From assembly GCA_964420405.1 (NCBI GenBank), contig CAYQTL010000070.1:1-27338 (forward strand): 27,338 bases of DNA, given 5' to 3'. Of the stretch, positions 8,779 to 17,254 are shown piece after piece. This stretch comes from CAYQTL01 sp964420405. Its GTDB lineage: Bacteria; Acidobacteriota; Thermoanaerobaculia; Thermoanaerobaculales; Sulfomarinibacteraceae. Numbering within the stretch: the stretch's first letter is position 1; every line of letters begins with the position of its first letter. The notes beneath the pieces are model-generated. The model was given only the letters and a program-made list of their open reading frames with translations. It had not been told where the DNA came from and ran no database searches. The position numbers and the translations under genes are program-made.

Positions 8779-11223
8779 TCACGCCGACGGCTTCGCCGCG
8801 CCGTCGCGGTCGGCGTCGTCGCCGTCCGTCTTCACTGCGGGGTCCCTGCCGGCCCGGCGAAGGCCCCGCGCCATGGCGTCGAGGCGTTCCTGGCACAGCC
8901 GGTAGACCGAGCCCTCGCTCCAGCCCGTCTCGTCGTCCCAGGAGCCGGGCGCGCGACCCGTCAGCAGCTCGATCCCCTCCTCGATCCGCTCCACCGACCA
9001 GACGTGGAACCGGCCGTCCGCGACCGCCTCGCGCACCTCGCGGGCGAGGTGGAGGTCGCCGACGTTCGAGGACGGGATCATCACTCCCTGAGACCCGGTC
9101 AGCCCGCCCTCCCGACACACCCGGAAGAACCCCTCGACCTTCTCGTTGACGCCGCCGATCGCCTGGATCCAGCCCGCCTGGTCGACCGAGCCCGTCACCG
9201 CGACGTCCTGGCGCAGCGCGAGGCCCGACAGCGCCGAGAGGATCGCGTACACCTCGGTCGACGACGCCGAGTCGCCGTCGACCCCGCCGTACGACTGCTC
9301 GAAGGTGATCGAGCAGCTCATCGACAGCGGGCTGCTGCGGGCGAAGGTGGAGCGCAGGAAACCGGTCAGGATGTGCACCCCCTTGTCGTGGCTCGGGCCC
9401 GACAGCCCGGCCTGGCGCTCGACGTTGATCACCCCTTCCCGACCGACGCCGACGCTGGCGGTGATCCGCGACGGCTTGCCGAACCGGTGGTGACCGAGGT
9501 CGTACACGGCGAGGCCGTTGACCTGCCCGATGGCGGCGCCGTCGGTCTCCACCCGCACCACACCCTCGGCGATCAGCTCGTGGGAGCGGTCCTCCGACAG
9601 GCCGTGTCGCCGGTCGCGGGCGGCCCGCGCCGCCTCCACGTGCTCCTGCCCGACCAGCTCGGCGCCGGCCCGCGCGGCGACCGCCGAGGCCTCCCGGTAG
9701 ACGTCGGCGAGGTCGGAGAACCGGCTCGAGAACCGCCGGCGCCAGCGACCGAGCCGGACCGCGAGCTCGAGCATCGCCGCCATGCCGTCGCGCGACATGG
9801 GCCGCAGCTGCTCGTCGTCGGCGACCTTCCGCAGCACCGTCAGCAGGTCCCGGGCGGCGTCGCCGGACGGCCGCATCACCGAGTCGAAGTCGGCCAGGAT
9901 CTTGAACACCTTCGCGAAGTCGGGGTCGTGGCGGTACAGCAGGTCGTAGACGCCGCGATCGCCGATCACGACCACCTTGACGTCGATCGGCACCGGCTCG
10001 GGCCGGAACACCGCCCCGCCGAGGACCAGGCTCTCGAGGGTCTGGATGCTCACCCGGCGGTACTTGAGCGCCCGCTTCAGACCCGGCCACACGCGAGGCT
10101 CGAGCAGAAGGTCCTCGGCGTTGAGCACGAGGAAGCCGCCGTTGGCCCGCAGCAGCGACCCGGCGCGGATCCGAAGGAACGACGTCACGGTCTCCCCCGA
10201 CGGCAGCATCGACCTCTCGACGGTGCCGAACAGGTTGCTGTAGGTCGGCTCGGTCTCCATCACCACCGGTCGGCCGCCGGTGTCGCCGTTGTCGACCACC
10301 ACGTTGACCCGCCAGCGCAGGAACCGGTCGCGCTCCCCGTCGCCGTCGTCCTCGGCGAGGAACAGCTCGAGATGCTCCTCGAGGTCGGCCCGGACCGCGT
10401 CCAGGTACGGTGAGGCGGCTGGATCGGCCACCGCGGTGCGGACCCGGGACACCGCCTCGTCGAGCACCGGCGCGAGCACCCGGCGGCGAACCTCCTCGAG
10501 GCGATCTTGGGCGGCGCGTCGCAGCTCGGACACCTGTTGGAAGACGTCCATCAGGGTCTCCGACAGCTCCTCGTGGGCGTGACGCAGCGCATCGGCCCGA
10601 TCCGCCTCGAGGGCGCCGGAGTCGACCAGCTCGCCGAGCTGCTCCATGGCGACCGGTTTGCCGTCCACCACAGGCAGCACGTCCGGCCGGCTCATCATGC
10701 CGGCCTGGATCTGCACCAGCGAGAACCCGGCCGACCGGACCTCGGCGTCGAAGCCCTCCAGCAGCCTGCGCTCCTCGGTCCGCAGATCCGACACCGCCTG
10801 CTCCAACCGGGCGCGCAGGTCCTTGTCCTGCAGCGCCCTCGGGATGCCCTCGCCGAGCTCGGCCACGAGGTCGTCCATCCCGCTGCGCAGCCGCCGGCCG
10901 GCGCCGGCCGCCAGACGCAGCGCCCGCGGCTCCTCCGGGGTCCGGAAGTTGAACACGAAGCAGACATCGGGAGGTGACTCGCCGCCGCGTGGCAGCCCGC
11001 CGAGATAGCGGGTGATCGTGGTCAGCCGCCCCGTGCCGCTGAGACCCGAGACGAACACGTTGTAGCCGATCCCGCGCATCCCGAGACCGAGCTCGATCGC
11101 TTCCACCGCCCGGTCCTGGCCGACGATGGTCGTCGCCGGCTCGAGCTCGTCGGAGCAGCTCCAAGGCAGCCACTCGTCGGGGCTGCGCCACGCCACGTCG
11201 TCGGCCGTCAGCTCACGCGCCAT
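8779..11223 (-). CDS. LonB-like ATP-dependent protease (AAA_32 plus Lon S16 domain)
   Basis: The 814-aa protein has an AAA_32-type ATPase region and a C-terminal Lon protease domain (about 555-760). It lacks the N-terminal LAN domain of classical Lon, as is usual in this family. The nucleotide loop reads GLSGTGRLT at 60-68, with Arg66 where the Walker A Lys normally sits. The Walker B region is GGFLVLNAEDLL at 362-373. The catalytic dyad is visible as Ser652 in DGDSASS and Lys695 in GGVNEKVEGFF. The helical insertion at about 115-290 probably forms a coiled coil. Expected role: ATP-linked degradation of damaged or regulatory proteins in the cytosol. The ATG at 11223 overlaps the MMPL gene by 11 nt and has a G-rich ribosome site inside it, so the two are co-translated. 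Substrates are unknown. Confidence 0.92.
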   Translation of the reverse strand: MARELTADDVAWRSPDEWLPWSCSDELEPATTIVGQDRAVEAIELGLGMRGIGYNVFVSGLSGTGRLTTITRYLGGLPRGGESPPDVCFVFNFRTPEEPRALRLAAGAGRRLRSGMDDLVAELGEGIPRALQDKDLRARLEQAVSDLRTEERRLLEGFDAEVRSAGFSLVQIQAGMMSRPDVLPVVDGKPVAMEQLGELVDSGALEADRADALRHAHEELSETLMDVFQQVSELRRAAQDRLEEVRRRVLAPVLDEAVSRVRTAVADPAASPYLDAVRADLEEHLELFLAEDDGDGERDRFLRWRVNVVVDNGDTGGRPVVMETEPTYSNLFGTVERSMLPSGETVTSFLRIRAGSLLRANGGFLVLNAEDLLLEPRVWPGLKRALKYRRVSIQTLESLVLGGAVFRPEPVPIDVKVVVIGDRGVYDLLYRHDPDFAKVFKILADFDSVMRPSGDAARDLLTVLRKVADDEQLRPMSRDGMAAMLELAVRLGRWRRRFSSRFSDLADVYREASAVAARAGAELVGQEHVEAARAARDRRHGLSEDRSHELIAEGVVRVETDGAAIGQVNGLAVYDLGHHRFGKPSRITASVGVGREGVINVERQAGLSGPSHDKGVHILTGFLRSTFARSSPLSMSCSITFEQSYGGVDGDSASSTEVYAILSALSGLALRQDVAVTGSVDQAGWIQAIGGVNEKVEGFFRVCREGGLTGSQGVMIPSSNVGDLHLAREVREAVADGRFHVWSVERIEEGIELLTGRAPGSWDDETGWSEGSVYRLCQERLDAMARGLRRAGRDPAVKTDGDDADRDGAAKPSA

Positions 11224-13741
11224 GCCTCTCTCCCCCCCTCCGCGCCAGCCGGGCGAGCAGGACCGGCAGGAGCGTGATGCTCAGAGTCGCGGTCGAGATC
11301 GCACCGAGGATCGCCGCCGCCCCCACCGACCGCAGGCCCGGGTAGTGCGACAGCACCAGCGACCCGAAGCCGACCATGGTGGTCAGCGCCGCCACCGCGA
11401 TCGCCTTGGCTGTGTCGGCGACGGCGTCGGCCGATCCGCCCGACTCGAACCAGCGGTGCAGCAGGTGGACGCCGTAGTCGACCCCGATGCCGATGATCAT
11501 CGTCAGCACGAAGATGTTCATGAAGTTGACGCGCAGCCCGAGCCACGCCATCGCGCCGAGCATCCACACCATCCCCAGGCCGAGCGGCAGCAGCGCAAGC
11601 AGCGACCGCAGCGGGCTGCCGAAGTCGAGCCACATCAGGATGAAGACCACCGCGAGGCCGATCACCGCGGCGATGGCGGCGTCGCGCCACACGATCCGGC
11701 GCAGCTCGACCGACACCACGATCGGACCCGTCAGGACCGCCCCTGGCTGGGCGGCGACCGCCGCCTCGAGGCCGGGGGGCGGCTGCCGCCTCCAGCGGCC
11801 GTCCGATGGCGGGTAGCAGTACAGCGCCACCGACGCGCCGTCGGCGTGATGCACCACGTAGCGGTCCACGACCCGCTCGAGTGCCCCCCCCGCCACCGCC
11901 TGGACCGCCAGCGGCCGCTCGACCGACAGGGCCCGCTCGAGATGGACGAGGCCCTGCCCGAAGGGCGCCGGGTTGAGGCCGGCCCGCCGCATGGCGGCGG
12001 CGAGCCTCGCGACGGCGGCCTCCGGGTCGACCGCCGCGAGCCGGTCGATCACCTCCCGCTGCTGCTCGAGGGGCGGCACCAGGCCGACGATGCTGTCGAC
12101 ACTGGCCAGGCTGCCGGCCTCCACCAGCTCCTCGAGCTGCGGCAGCAGCCGTCGCGCGCGCTCGAAGGCCTCCTCCTCGGTGGCGCCGTCGACCCGCACC
12201 GTCAGCGGTGAGAACCGAAGCCCGAATGCGTCCATCACCTCGTCGCGCAGCTCGATCCCGCGGTTGCCGGCCGAGCGCATGTTCTGCATGTCGTCGTCGA
12301 ACTGGAGCCGGGTCATCCCCGCCCCGAGCGCGACCGTGACGAGGACCGTGGCGGCCACCACGAGGCCCGGTCGTCGCAGCGCCGCCCGGCAGAGGATGTC
12401 GGAGCCGAACGAGTGCAGGGCGAGACGCCTTCCCGCGCGGCCGGGCCGGTCGGTGAGGGTCAGCAGCGCGGGCAGCTGGAGGTACACGGTCACCACCAGG
12501 AGCAGGATGCCGGTGCCGGTGATCAGGCCCAGCTCCCACAGACCGCGGAACTCCGTCACGAGAAAGGCGTAGAACGTACCCGCCGTGGTGACGGCGCCGA
12601 GCAGCACACCGACCCCCGTGTGACGACCCATGGCGTCGACCGCGGCGGCGTGGTCGGCGCCATGGGTCCGCTCCTCCACGTAGCGGGCGTAGAGCACGAT
12701 GATGAAGTCGATCCCGAGGCCGATCACGAGCCCACCGAAGGCCGACGTCAGCGAGTTGAGCCGGCCGAGCGCCGCGGTCGTGAAGGCGAACGTCAGCCCG
12801 ATCCCGGTGACCAGCGGCAGGAACGCGTACAGCAGCGTGGCGGGCCGCTGGAAGGCGAGCAGGAACAGCACCATCACCCCGACGAGCGACGACACCAGCC
12901 CGACCACGACGTCCTCGGTGATCAGCTCGCTGTCGGCCAGGGCGATGATGTAGCCGCCGGTGAGCTCCACCGGCGGGGGCTCCCCCTCGAAGCCCGCGGC
13001 GGCCCAGTCGGCGCCGGCCGCCTCGACCGCCCGGGCGACCTCGTCCGCCAGCAACCGGTCGAACCGGAGGTCCTGGGCGGGACCGGTCGGCTTGGCCAGC
13101 ATCAGGAGGTAGCGGCGTTCCGGGTCGAGCAGGCAGCCGGTGGCGGGATCCACGCGGATGCCGAGGCTGCCGAGGCTCAGCCGCCGGACGACCGACGGCA
13201 GGAGGCCAACCGGGTCGAGCCGCAGCAGCTCCTCGAGGACCGCGCTCTGCGGGGTGGTGACCCGTGCGCGCAGCTGGCGCGCCTCGCCGTCGATCGCCTC
13301 CGGGCCCAGCCGCTCGAGCAGCCGGTCGACGCCGTCGGGACCGAGGAACAGGGTCGCCGAGTCGAGCAGCGGCATCGCCGCTTGCACCACGTCGTCGAGT
13401 CGGTACTCGACCCACTCGACGGTGTCGGCCTCTCGCAGATGGCCGGCGAGGAGGTCGACGAAGGCCAGCTCGTCCGCGAGGGAGCCCGCGGGGTCCAGCC
13501 GCACCACCACCAGCAGCTGGTCGACCGTGCCGAACCGCTCGATGGTGGTCTCGAAGTCGGAGACGACCGGGTTGTCGCGCGGCACGAGGGACAGCAGCTC
13601 GGTGTCGACCCGGACCTTGAACGCCGCCAAGCCGGCCAGCAGCCACACCAGCGCCGACACCACCACGACCGCGCGTGCGCGACGGCGTCCGAGCCGGACC
13701 AGGTACAGCGGCAGCCGCCGCGGCAGCAGCCTGCCGCTCAC
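11213..13741 (-). CDS. MMPL/RND family transporter (HpnN-like)
   Basis: The 842-aa RND-superfamily protein has two repeated halves, each with a membrane helix, a large periplasmic loop and a five-helix bundle. Helix 1 is at about 25-43 and the first bundle at about 275-430, with the charged-residue motif GLGIDFIIVLYARY (Asp345). The second half repeats it as GIGVDYGVHLLHRWFE near residue 753. The organisation resembles hopanoid exporter HpnN and related lipid transporters, so a proton-driven lipid exporter of the inner membrane is likely. The GTG at 13741 overlaps the pgsA stop as GTGA, which settles the start. An ATG-opened frame reaching to 14014 only shadows pgsA. Coupling to a phospholipid synthase supports a lipid or envelope role, but the substrate is not shown. 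Confidence 0.88.
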   Translation of the reverse strand: MSGRLLPRRLPLYLVRLGRRRARAVVVVSALVWLLAGLAAFKVRVDTELLSLVPRDNPVVSDFETTIERFGTVDQLLVVVRLDPAGSLADELAFVDLLAGHLREADTVEWVEYRLDDVVQAAMPLLDSATLFLGPDGVDRLLERLGPEAIDGEARQLRARVTTPQSAVLEELLRLDPVGLLPSVVRRLSLGSLGIRVDPATGCLLDPERRYLLMLAKPTGPAQDLRFDRLLADEVARAVEAAGADWAAAGFEGEPPPVELTGGYIIALADSELITEDVVVGLVSSLVGVMVLFLLAFQRPATLLYAFLPLVTGIGLTFAFTTAALGRLNSLTSAFGGLVIGLGIDFIIVLYARYVEERTHGADHAAAVDAMGRHTGVGVLLGAVTTAGTFYAFLVTEFRGLWELGLITGTGILLLVVTVYLQLPALLTLTDRPGRAGRRLALHSFGSDILCRAALRRPGLVVAATVLVTVALGAGMTRLQFDDDMQNMRSAGNRGIELRDEVMDAFGLRFSPLTVRVDGATEEEAFERARRLLPQLEELVEAGSLASVDSIVGLVPPLEQQREVIDRLAAVDPEAAVARLAAAMRRAGLNPAPFGQGLVHLERALSVERPLAVQAVAGGALERVVDRYVVHHADGASVALYCYPPSDGRWRRQPPPGLEAAVAAQPGAVLTGPIVVSVELRRIVWRDAAIAAVIGLAVVFILMWLDFGSPLRSLLALLPLGLGMVWMLGAMAWLGLRVNFMNIFVLTMIIGIGVDYGVHLLHRWFESGGSADAVADTAKAIAVAALTTMVGFGSLVLSHYPGLRSVGAAAILGAISTATLSITLLPVLLARLARRGGERHGA

Positions 13742-14280
13742 GCGTCGCCCCCGGCGATCACGTGCCAGTTCTGGACGAAGTACAGAACCATCGAGACCAC
13801 CGTCAGCAGCAGTGCCGCCCACAGCGCGACCGTGCCGAGGACGATCCAGTGGCCGAGCTTGCGGCCGAGGATCAGGATCGAGACCGCCACCACCTGGCTG
13901 ACGGTCTTCGCCTTGCCCCACCGGTTGGCGGAGACGGCGACCCCGCGGTCGAGGGCGATCATCCGCAGCGCGGTCACCGCCAGCTCCCTGCCGACGATGA
14001 CCGTCACCATCCACGCCGGAGCCAGACCGAGCTCGACCAGCGAGATGAACGCGGCGCTCATCAGCAGCTTGTCGGCGATCGGGTCGAGCAGCGCGCCGAC
14101 GACCGTTATCCGGTTGGTACGGCGCGCTATAATCCCGTCGAGCAGGTCCGTCGACGCCGCCAGGAGGAAGATGGCCAGCCCCCAGTACTCCTTGTCAGGA
14201 AGCTCGGTGAGCAGGACGACCACCAACAGCGGAACCAGGACGATCCGGGACAGTGTCAGGGTGTTGGGCAGGTTCCACAT
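13738..14280 (-). CDS. pgsA: CDP-diacylglycerol--glycerol-3-phosphate 3-phosphatidyltransferase
   Basis: This 180-aa inner-membrane enzyme makes phosphatidylglycerol phosphate, the first step to phosphatidylglycerol and cardiolipin. The CDP-alcohol phosphotransferase signature DGx2ARx8Gx3Dx3D is complete: Asp48-Gly49, Ala52-Arg53, Gly62, Asp66, Asp70. Several hydrophobic helices are present (about 11-25, 33-45, 82-100, 125-170). The N-terminus MWNLPNTLTLSR is typical of PgsA. The length is normal. The ATG at 14280 has only a G-run as ribosome site. It is the first gene of the pgsA-MMPL-protease operon and diverges from the deacetylase gene. Confidence 0.93.
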   Translation of the reverse strand: MWNLPNTLTLSRIVLVPLLVVVLLTELPDKEYWGLAIFLLAASTDLLDGIIARRTNRITVVGALLDPIADKLLMSAAFISLVELGLAPAWMVTVIVGRELAVTALRMIALDRGVAVSANRWGKAKTVSQVVAVSILILGRKLGHWIVLGTVALWAALLLTVVSMVLYFVQNWHVIAGGDA

Positions 14281-14368
14281 CGGTCGCCCCCCGGGAACCC
14301 GCCGTGCTGCCGCCGCGGGCTCTCCCGTCGCCCCCGTCCGGCCGAGGGCCGGGCGGATCGCGAGCCGG

Positions 14369-14374
14369 ATTCTA
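14369..14374 (-). promoter_or_regulatory. Candidate -10 box upstream of pgsA
   Basis: The minus strand carries TAGAAT (five of six matches to TATAAT) 94 bp before the pgsA ATG, in the 178-bp divergent gap. The hexamer 17 nt upstream is poor (TGGATT-like), so the promoter is uncertain. I see no convincing plus-strand promoter for the deacetylase gene in this gap. Confidence 0.3.
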
Positions 14375-14458
14375 GCCGCTCGCCCCGGTCGAATCCACCG
14401 GCCCGGGTGCCGACCTCGGCGAGCGTTCCGCCCGAGGACCCCGAACCCCGTCTGACCG

Positions 14459-16063
14459 ATGTTGGCGCGCTCCCACTGTGCACGCCACCCGTCGCGGGAG
14501 GCGACCGTGCGCTGTCGCGGGTGCGGGCGGTGGCTCTGCGACCGCTGCGCGCACGAGCATGCCGATCGTCCGTTCTGCGGCCGCTGGTGCCAGCTCCGCG
14601 ACGGCCTGCGCCGCGCGGTGGACGCCCTGCCGGGAGTCGCCGCCCGGCCGGTCGACCCGGCGTGGACGGTGACGGCCGTCGCCGTCCTCGCGGCGCTCGT
14701 GGCCGTGTCCCTGACCCCCCTGGCGAGCCGCCTCGCCCCTGCCTCGCGGCCCCACGCGGCCGAAACGTCCGCACCGCCGGCACGGGCGGTGATGCGCCCG
14801 GCGGAGGACGGATGGTCGCTCGAGATCCGCGGACCGGCCGGCGCCGAGATGCTGGTGATCGAGCGCGGCGCCCCGCTGGCGGTGGTCCGCCTCGGAGCCG
14901 ACGGGACCGGGCGGGCGCTCCTCCACGGTCCACCTCAGATCGTGCCCCAGGTCCGCGTGGTCCCGCTGCCGGAGCGCGGCGTCGAGCCGCGGATCGTGGA
15001 CGGCGGGCGCCCGGCGGCGGCGACCGCGACCGTCGCGCCCCCGCCGCCGACCCGCAGCCCCTCGCCGTCGCCGTCCCCGTCGCCCTCTCCGACCGCGAGC
15101 GCGACACCGACGCCGTCGGTCACTCCGACGCCGTCACCGACCGCCTCCCCCGTCACCACCTCGATCTCCGCCGCGCAGCGGTCGCCCGCGACCGTCCCGG
15201 AACGCACCGGTCGGATCCTGGTGCTGCCGCTCGAGCGCTTCCGGACCCCCACCCCGACGGTCACGCCGACGCCCACTCCGTCGCCCATGCCGACGCGGCG
15301 AGCCGCCCCGTCGGCGCGGCGGGGCACGGCGCCGCCGGTGCTCCACCTGGTAGCCGACGCCGGACCGCGGATCGCGCTCACCTTCGACGGCGGCGCCGAC
15401 TCGAGCCACGCCGCCGAGCTGCTCGACACCCTGTCCGCGCTCGGAGTCCGCGCCACCCTGTTCCTCACCGGCCAGTTCATCGAGCGGGAGCCCGGCCTGG
15501 TCCGCCGGGCGGTGCTCGCCGGTCACGAGGTCGGCAACCACACCTGGAGCCATCCCCGCCTCACGACCTACGCCGAGTCCCGCCGGCACCGGACGCTCCC
15601 GTCGGTGACCCGCGAGTGGTTCGTCGACGAGCTGCGGCGGACGGAGGCCGCGTACCAGGCCGCCACCGGACGGCCGATGGCGCCCCTGTGGCGCGCACCC
15701 TACGGCGAGGAGAACGCGACCCTCAGAACGTGGGCACTCGAGGCAGGCTACCTCCACGTCCGATGGAGCACCCTCGAGGGAGCCTCGCTGGACTCGCGGG
15801 ACTGGGTCGCCGACGAGCACTCGTCGCTGTACATGGACTCCGAGGCGATGGTGACCCGGCTGCTGGGCTTCCCCCAGCTCGAGGGGGGCATCGTGCTGAT
15901 GCACCTGTCCACCGAGCGGGCGGAGCCGGCATGGAACGACCTGCCACGGTTCGTCACCCGACTGCGCGAACGACGGATCGAGCCGGTGCGGGTCAGCGAG
16001 CTGCTCGAGTCGTCGCGAACCTGGAGGCCCTGGCTCGAGCGGGCCCGCCGGGTCGACCGCTGA
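14459..16063 (+). CDS. Membrane-anchored polysaccharide deacetylase with N-terminal zinc finger
   Basis: This 534-aa protein has four parts. Residues 1-44 carry a B-box-like zinc motif: C7-x2-H10, C19-x2-C22, C27-x2-C30, with further Cys and His to C44. One membrane helix lies at about 69-89. A long Pro/Ser/Thr linker (about 190-240, then 260-290) should span the periplasm or wall. A C-terminal NodB deacetylase domain runs from about 305 to 525. Its motifs are TFDGG at 308-312 (Asp310), NHTWSH with His361 and His365, RAPYGE starting at Arg412, and a C-terminal LMHLS in place of the usual LxHD. The metal-binding Asp-His-His is therefore kept, and the second Asp of TFDDG is Gly, as in many relatives. 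Likely substrate: N-acetylated glycan such as peptidoglycan or exopolysaccharide. An in-frame TGA just before the ATG limits the start. No ribosome site is visible. Confidence 0.88.
   Translation: MLARSHCARHPSREATVRCRGCGRWLCDRCAHEHADRPFCGRWCQLRDGLRRAVDALPGVAARPVDPAWTVTAVAVLAALVAVSLTPLASRLAPASRPHAAETSAPPARAVMRPAEDGWSLEIRGPAGAEMLVIERGAPLAVVRLGADGTGRALLHGPPQIVPQVRVVPLPERGVEPRIVDGGRPAAATATVAPPPPTRSPSPSPSPSPSPTASATPTPSVTPTPSPTASPVTTSISAAQRSPATVPERTGRILVLPLERFRTPTPTVTPTPTPSPMPTRRAAPSARRGTAPPVLHLVADAGPRIALTFDGGADSSHAAELLDTLSALGVRATLFLTGQFIEREPGLVRRAVLAGHEVGNHTWSHPRLTTYAESRRHRTLPSVTREWFVDELRRTEAAYQAATGRPMAPLWRAPYGEENATLRTWALEAGYLHVRWSTLEGASLDSRDWVADEHSSLYMDSEAMVTRLLGFPQLEGGIVLMHLSTERAEPAWNDLPRFVTRLRERRIEPVRVSELLESSRTWRPWLERARRVDR
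15018..15165 (+). repeat. Low-complexity Pro/Ser/Thr linker coding region
   Basis: A run of ccg/tcg/acg-type codons encodes alternating Pro with Ser or Thr within the deacetylase. It resembles wall-spanning linkers of secreted enzymes. Such tracts are prone to length change by slippage, so the length here may vary between strains or be misassembled. Confidence 0.6.
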
Positions 16064-16070
16064 CGACCGG

Positions 16071-16113
16071 CCCGGCGCCGGGTCCTGTGTCGTGGTCCGA
16101 TCCCGATCCCGAC
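16071..16113. repeat. Palindrome and hexamer repeat in the convergent gap
   Basis: In the 57-bp gap between the convergent deacetylase and patatin genes there is a 12-bp perfect palindrome CCCGGCGCCGGG at 16071-16082, followed by three hexamers tccgat, cccgat, cccgac at 16096-16113. The hexamers match the repeat found near 3061-3210. Either could mark the shared transcript end. Confidence 0.5.
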
Positions 16114-16120
16114 GGCCACG

Positions 16121-17215
16121 TCACGGTTTCGGGACCGCGACGGGCCTGCCGTCTCCCCCCACGGGCTCCTGGGGTCCTGGTGCTCCGGGGCGGCGTTCCT
16201 GGATCGGGCTGTCGCGTCGAGGGTCGGGGCCGGAGGCCGCGTCAGCTGGGGCGCAGGGTGTGGTCTTCGTGACGGAGCCCCCGCCGCCCTCACGGGCGGT
16301 CACCGGAACCGTCACGGCCGGCATCGTCGGGCGAGAGGACGGCAGCCCGAGCCACATCCTCGCAGCGACGCGTCCAGCCTCGACGAGCTCGTCGAGGCGG
16401 TCCCAGTCGAACCACGCGGCCCGTCCCACATCCGGGCGCACGACGTGGAGGCACCGTCGCAGCTGGTGCTCCCGCAGGAGGCGGGCGGTCATGGACTGGG
16501 TCCGCATCATGGTGTCGAGAACCAGGTCCCCGGGCGACAGCGGCGGCAGGTCCATCGACACGTCGACCGCCACCACCGGCGAGCCGAGGGCGGCGGCGGC
16601 CGAGATCGGGACCTCGGCGACGACACCGCCGTCCACCAGCAGACGGTCGCCGATCGTCACCGACGGCAGCAGGCCGGGAATCGCGCTCGACGCCATCAGC
16701 ACGGTACGCAGGTCCCCAGCGTCGAGCCGCACCTCGTCGCCGCTGAGCAGGTCCGTGGCCACCGCCACCATGGGCAGACGGAGATCCTCGAGGCGGCCGT
16801 CGGGGACCAGGAACCGGATCGCCTCGGACAGCTCGCGATCGTCGAGCATCGTCGCCCGGTTGACGGCGAACGACACCACGACGCGGTCGCGGATCCGGCG
16901 CGCCACCTGGATCAGCGGATGTTCCCTGCGCTCGGCGTCGGCGACGGGACGCACGTTGCGCACCGTCAGAGAGATCCCCTGACGCCGCGCCTCGGCCCAC
17001 CGCTCGCGCACCGCGGTCGCGGAGCCGAGGGTCAGGTACATGGCGCCGATCACCGCACCCATGCTGGTGCCGGCGATGCCGCGCACCGGCAGCCTGAGCT
17101 CGTCGAGCACCTCGAGCACGCCGATGTGCGCGAAGCCCCGCGCGCCGCCGCCGCCGAGGGCGACGACGGGAGGGCGGATCCGCCACAGCAGCCGACGCGC
17201 CGCGCTCAACTGCAT
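16121..17215 (-). CDS. Patatin-like phospholipase (RssA/YlbK-type)
   Basis: This 364-aa protein is a Ser-Asp dyad acyl hydrolase. The oxyanion loop GGGGARG is at 21-27, the nucleophile elbow GTSMG is at 49-53 (Ser51), and the catalytic Asp195 is in VDGGVVAEVP. All patatin elements are intact, within about 15-300. The last 60 residues are Pro/Gly-rich and probably disordered, making the protein longer than the roughly 300-aa norm. No signal peptide is evident, so it probably acts in the cytosol or at the membrane on phospholipids. The ATG at 17215 has a GGAGG ribosome site. It follows yqeB after 39 bp and may be co-transcribed. The biological substrate is unknown. Confidence 0.9.
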   Translation of the reverse strand: MQLSAARRLLWRIRPPVVALGGGGARGFAHIGVLEVLDELRLPVRGIAGTSMGAVIGAMYLTLGSATAVRERWAEARRQGISLTVRNVRPVADAERREHPLIQVARRIRDRVVVSFAVNRATMLDDRELSEAIRFLVPDGRLEDLRLPMVAVATDLLSGDEVRLDAGDLRTVLMASSAIPGLLPSVTIGDRLLVDGGVVAEVPISAAAALGSPVVAVDVSMDLPPLSPGDLVLDTMMRTQSMTARLLREHQLRRCLHVVRPDVGRAAWFDWDRLDELVEAGRVAARMWLGLPSSRPTMPAVTVPVTAREGGGGSVTKTTPCAPADAASGPDPRRDSPIQERRPGAPGPQEPVGGDGRPVAVPKP

Positions 17216-17254
17216 CAGCCACCTCCGCCGGCGACCACGCCGCCCCGGCGCCGG

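Noticed and set aside
15018..15165. Considered the periodic ccg/tcg tract as a CRISPR or intergenic tandem repeat
   Set aside because: It is in frame inside the deacetylase gene and encodes a typical Pro/Ser/Thr linker, with no spacer structure.
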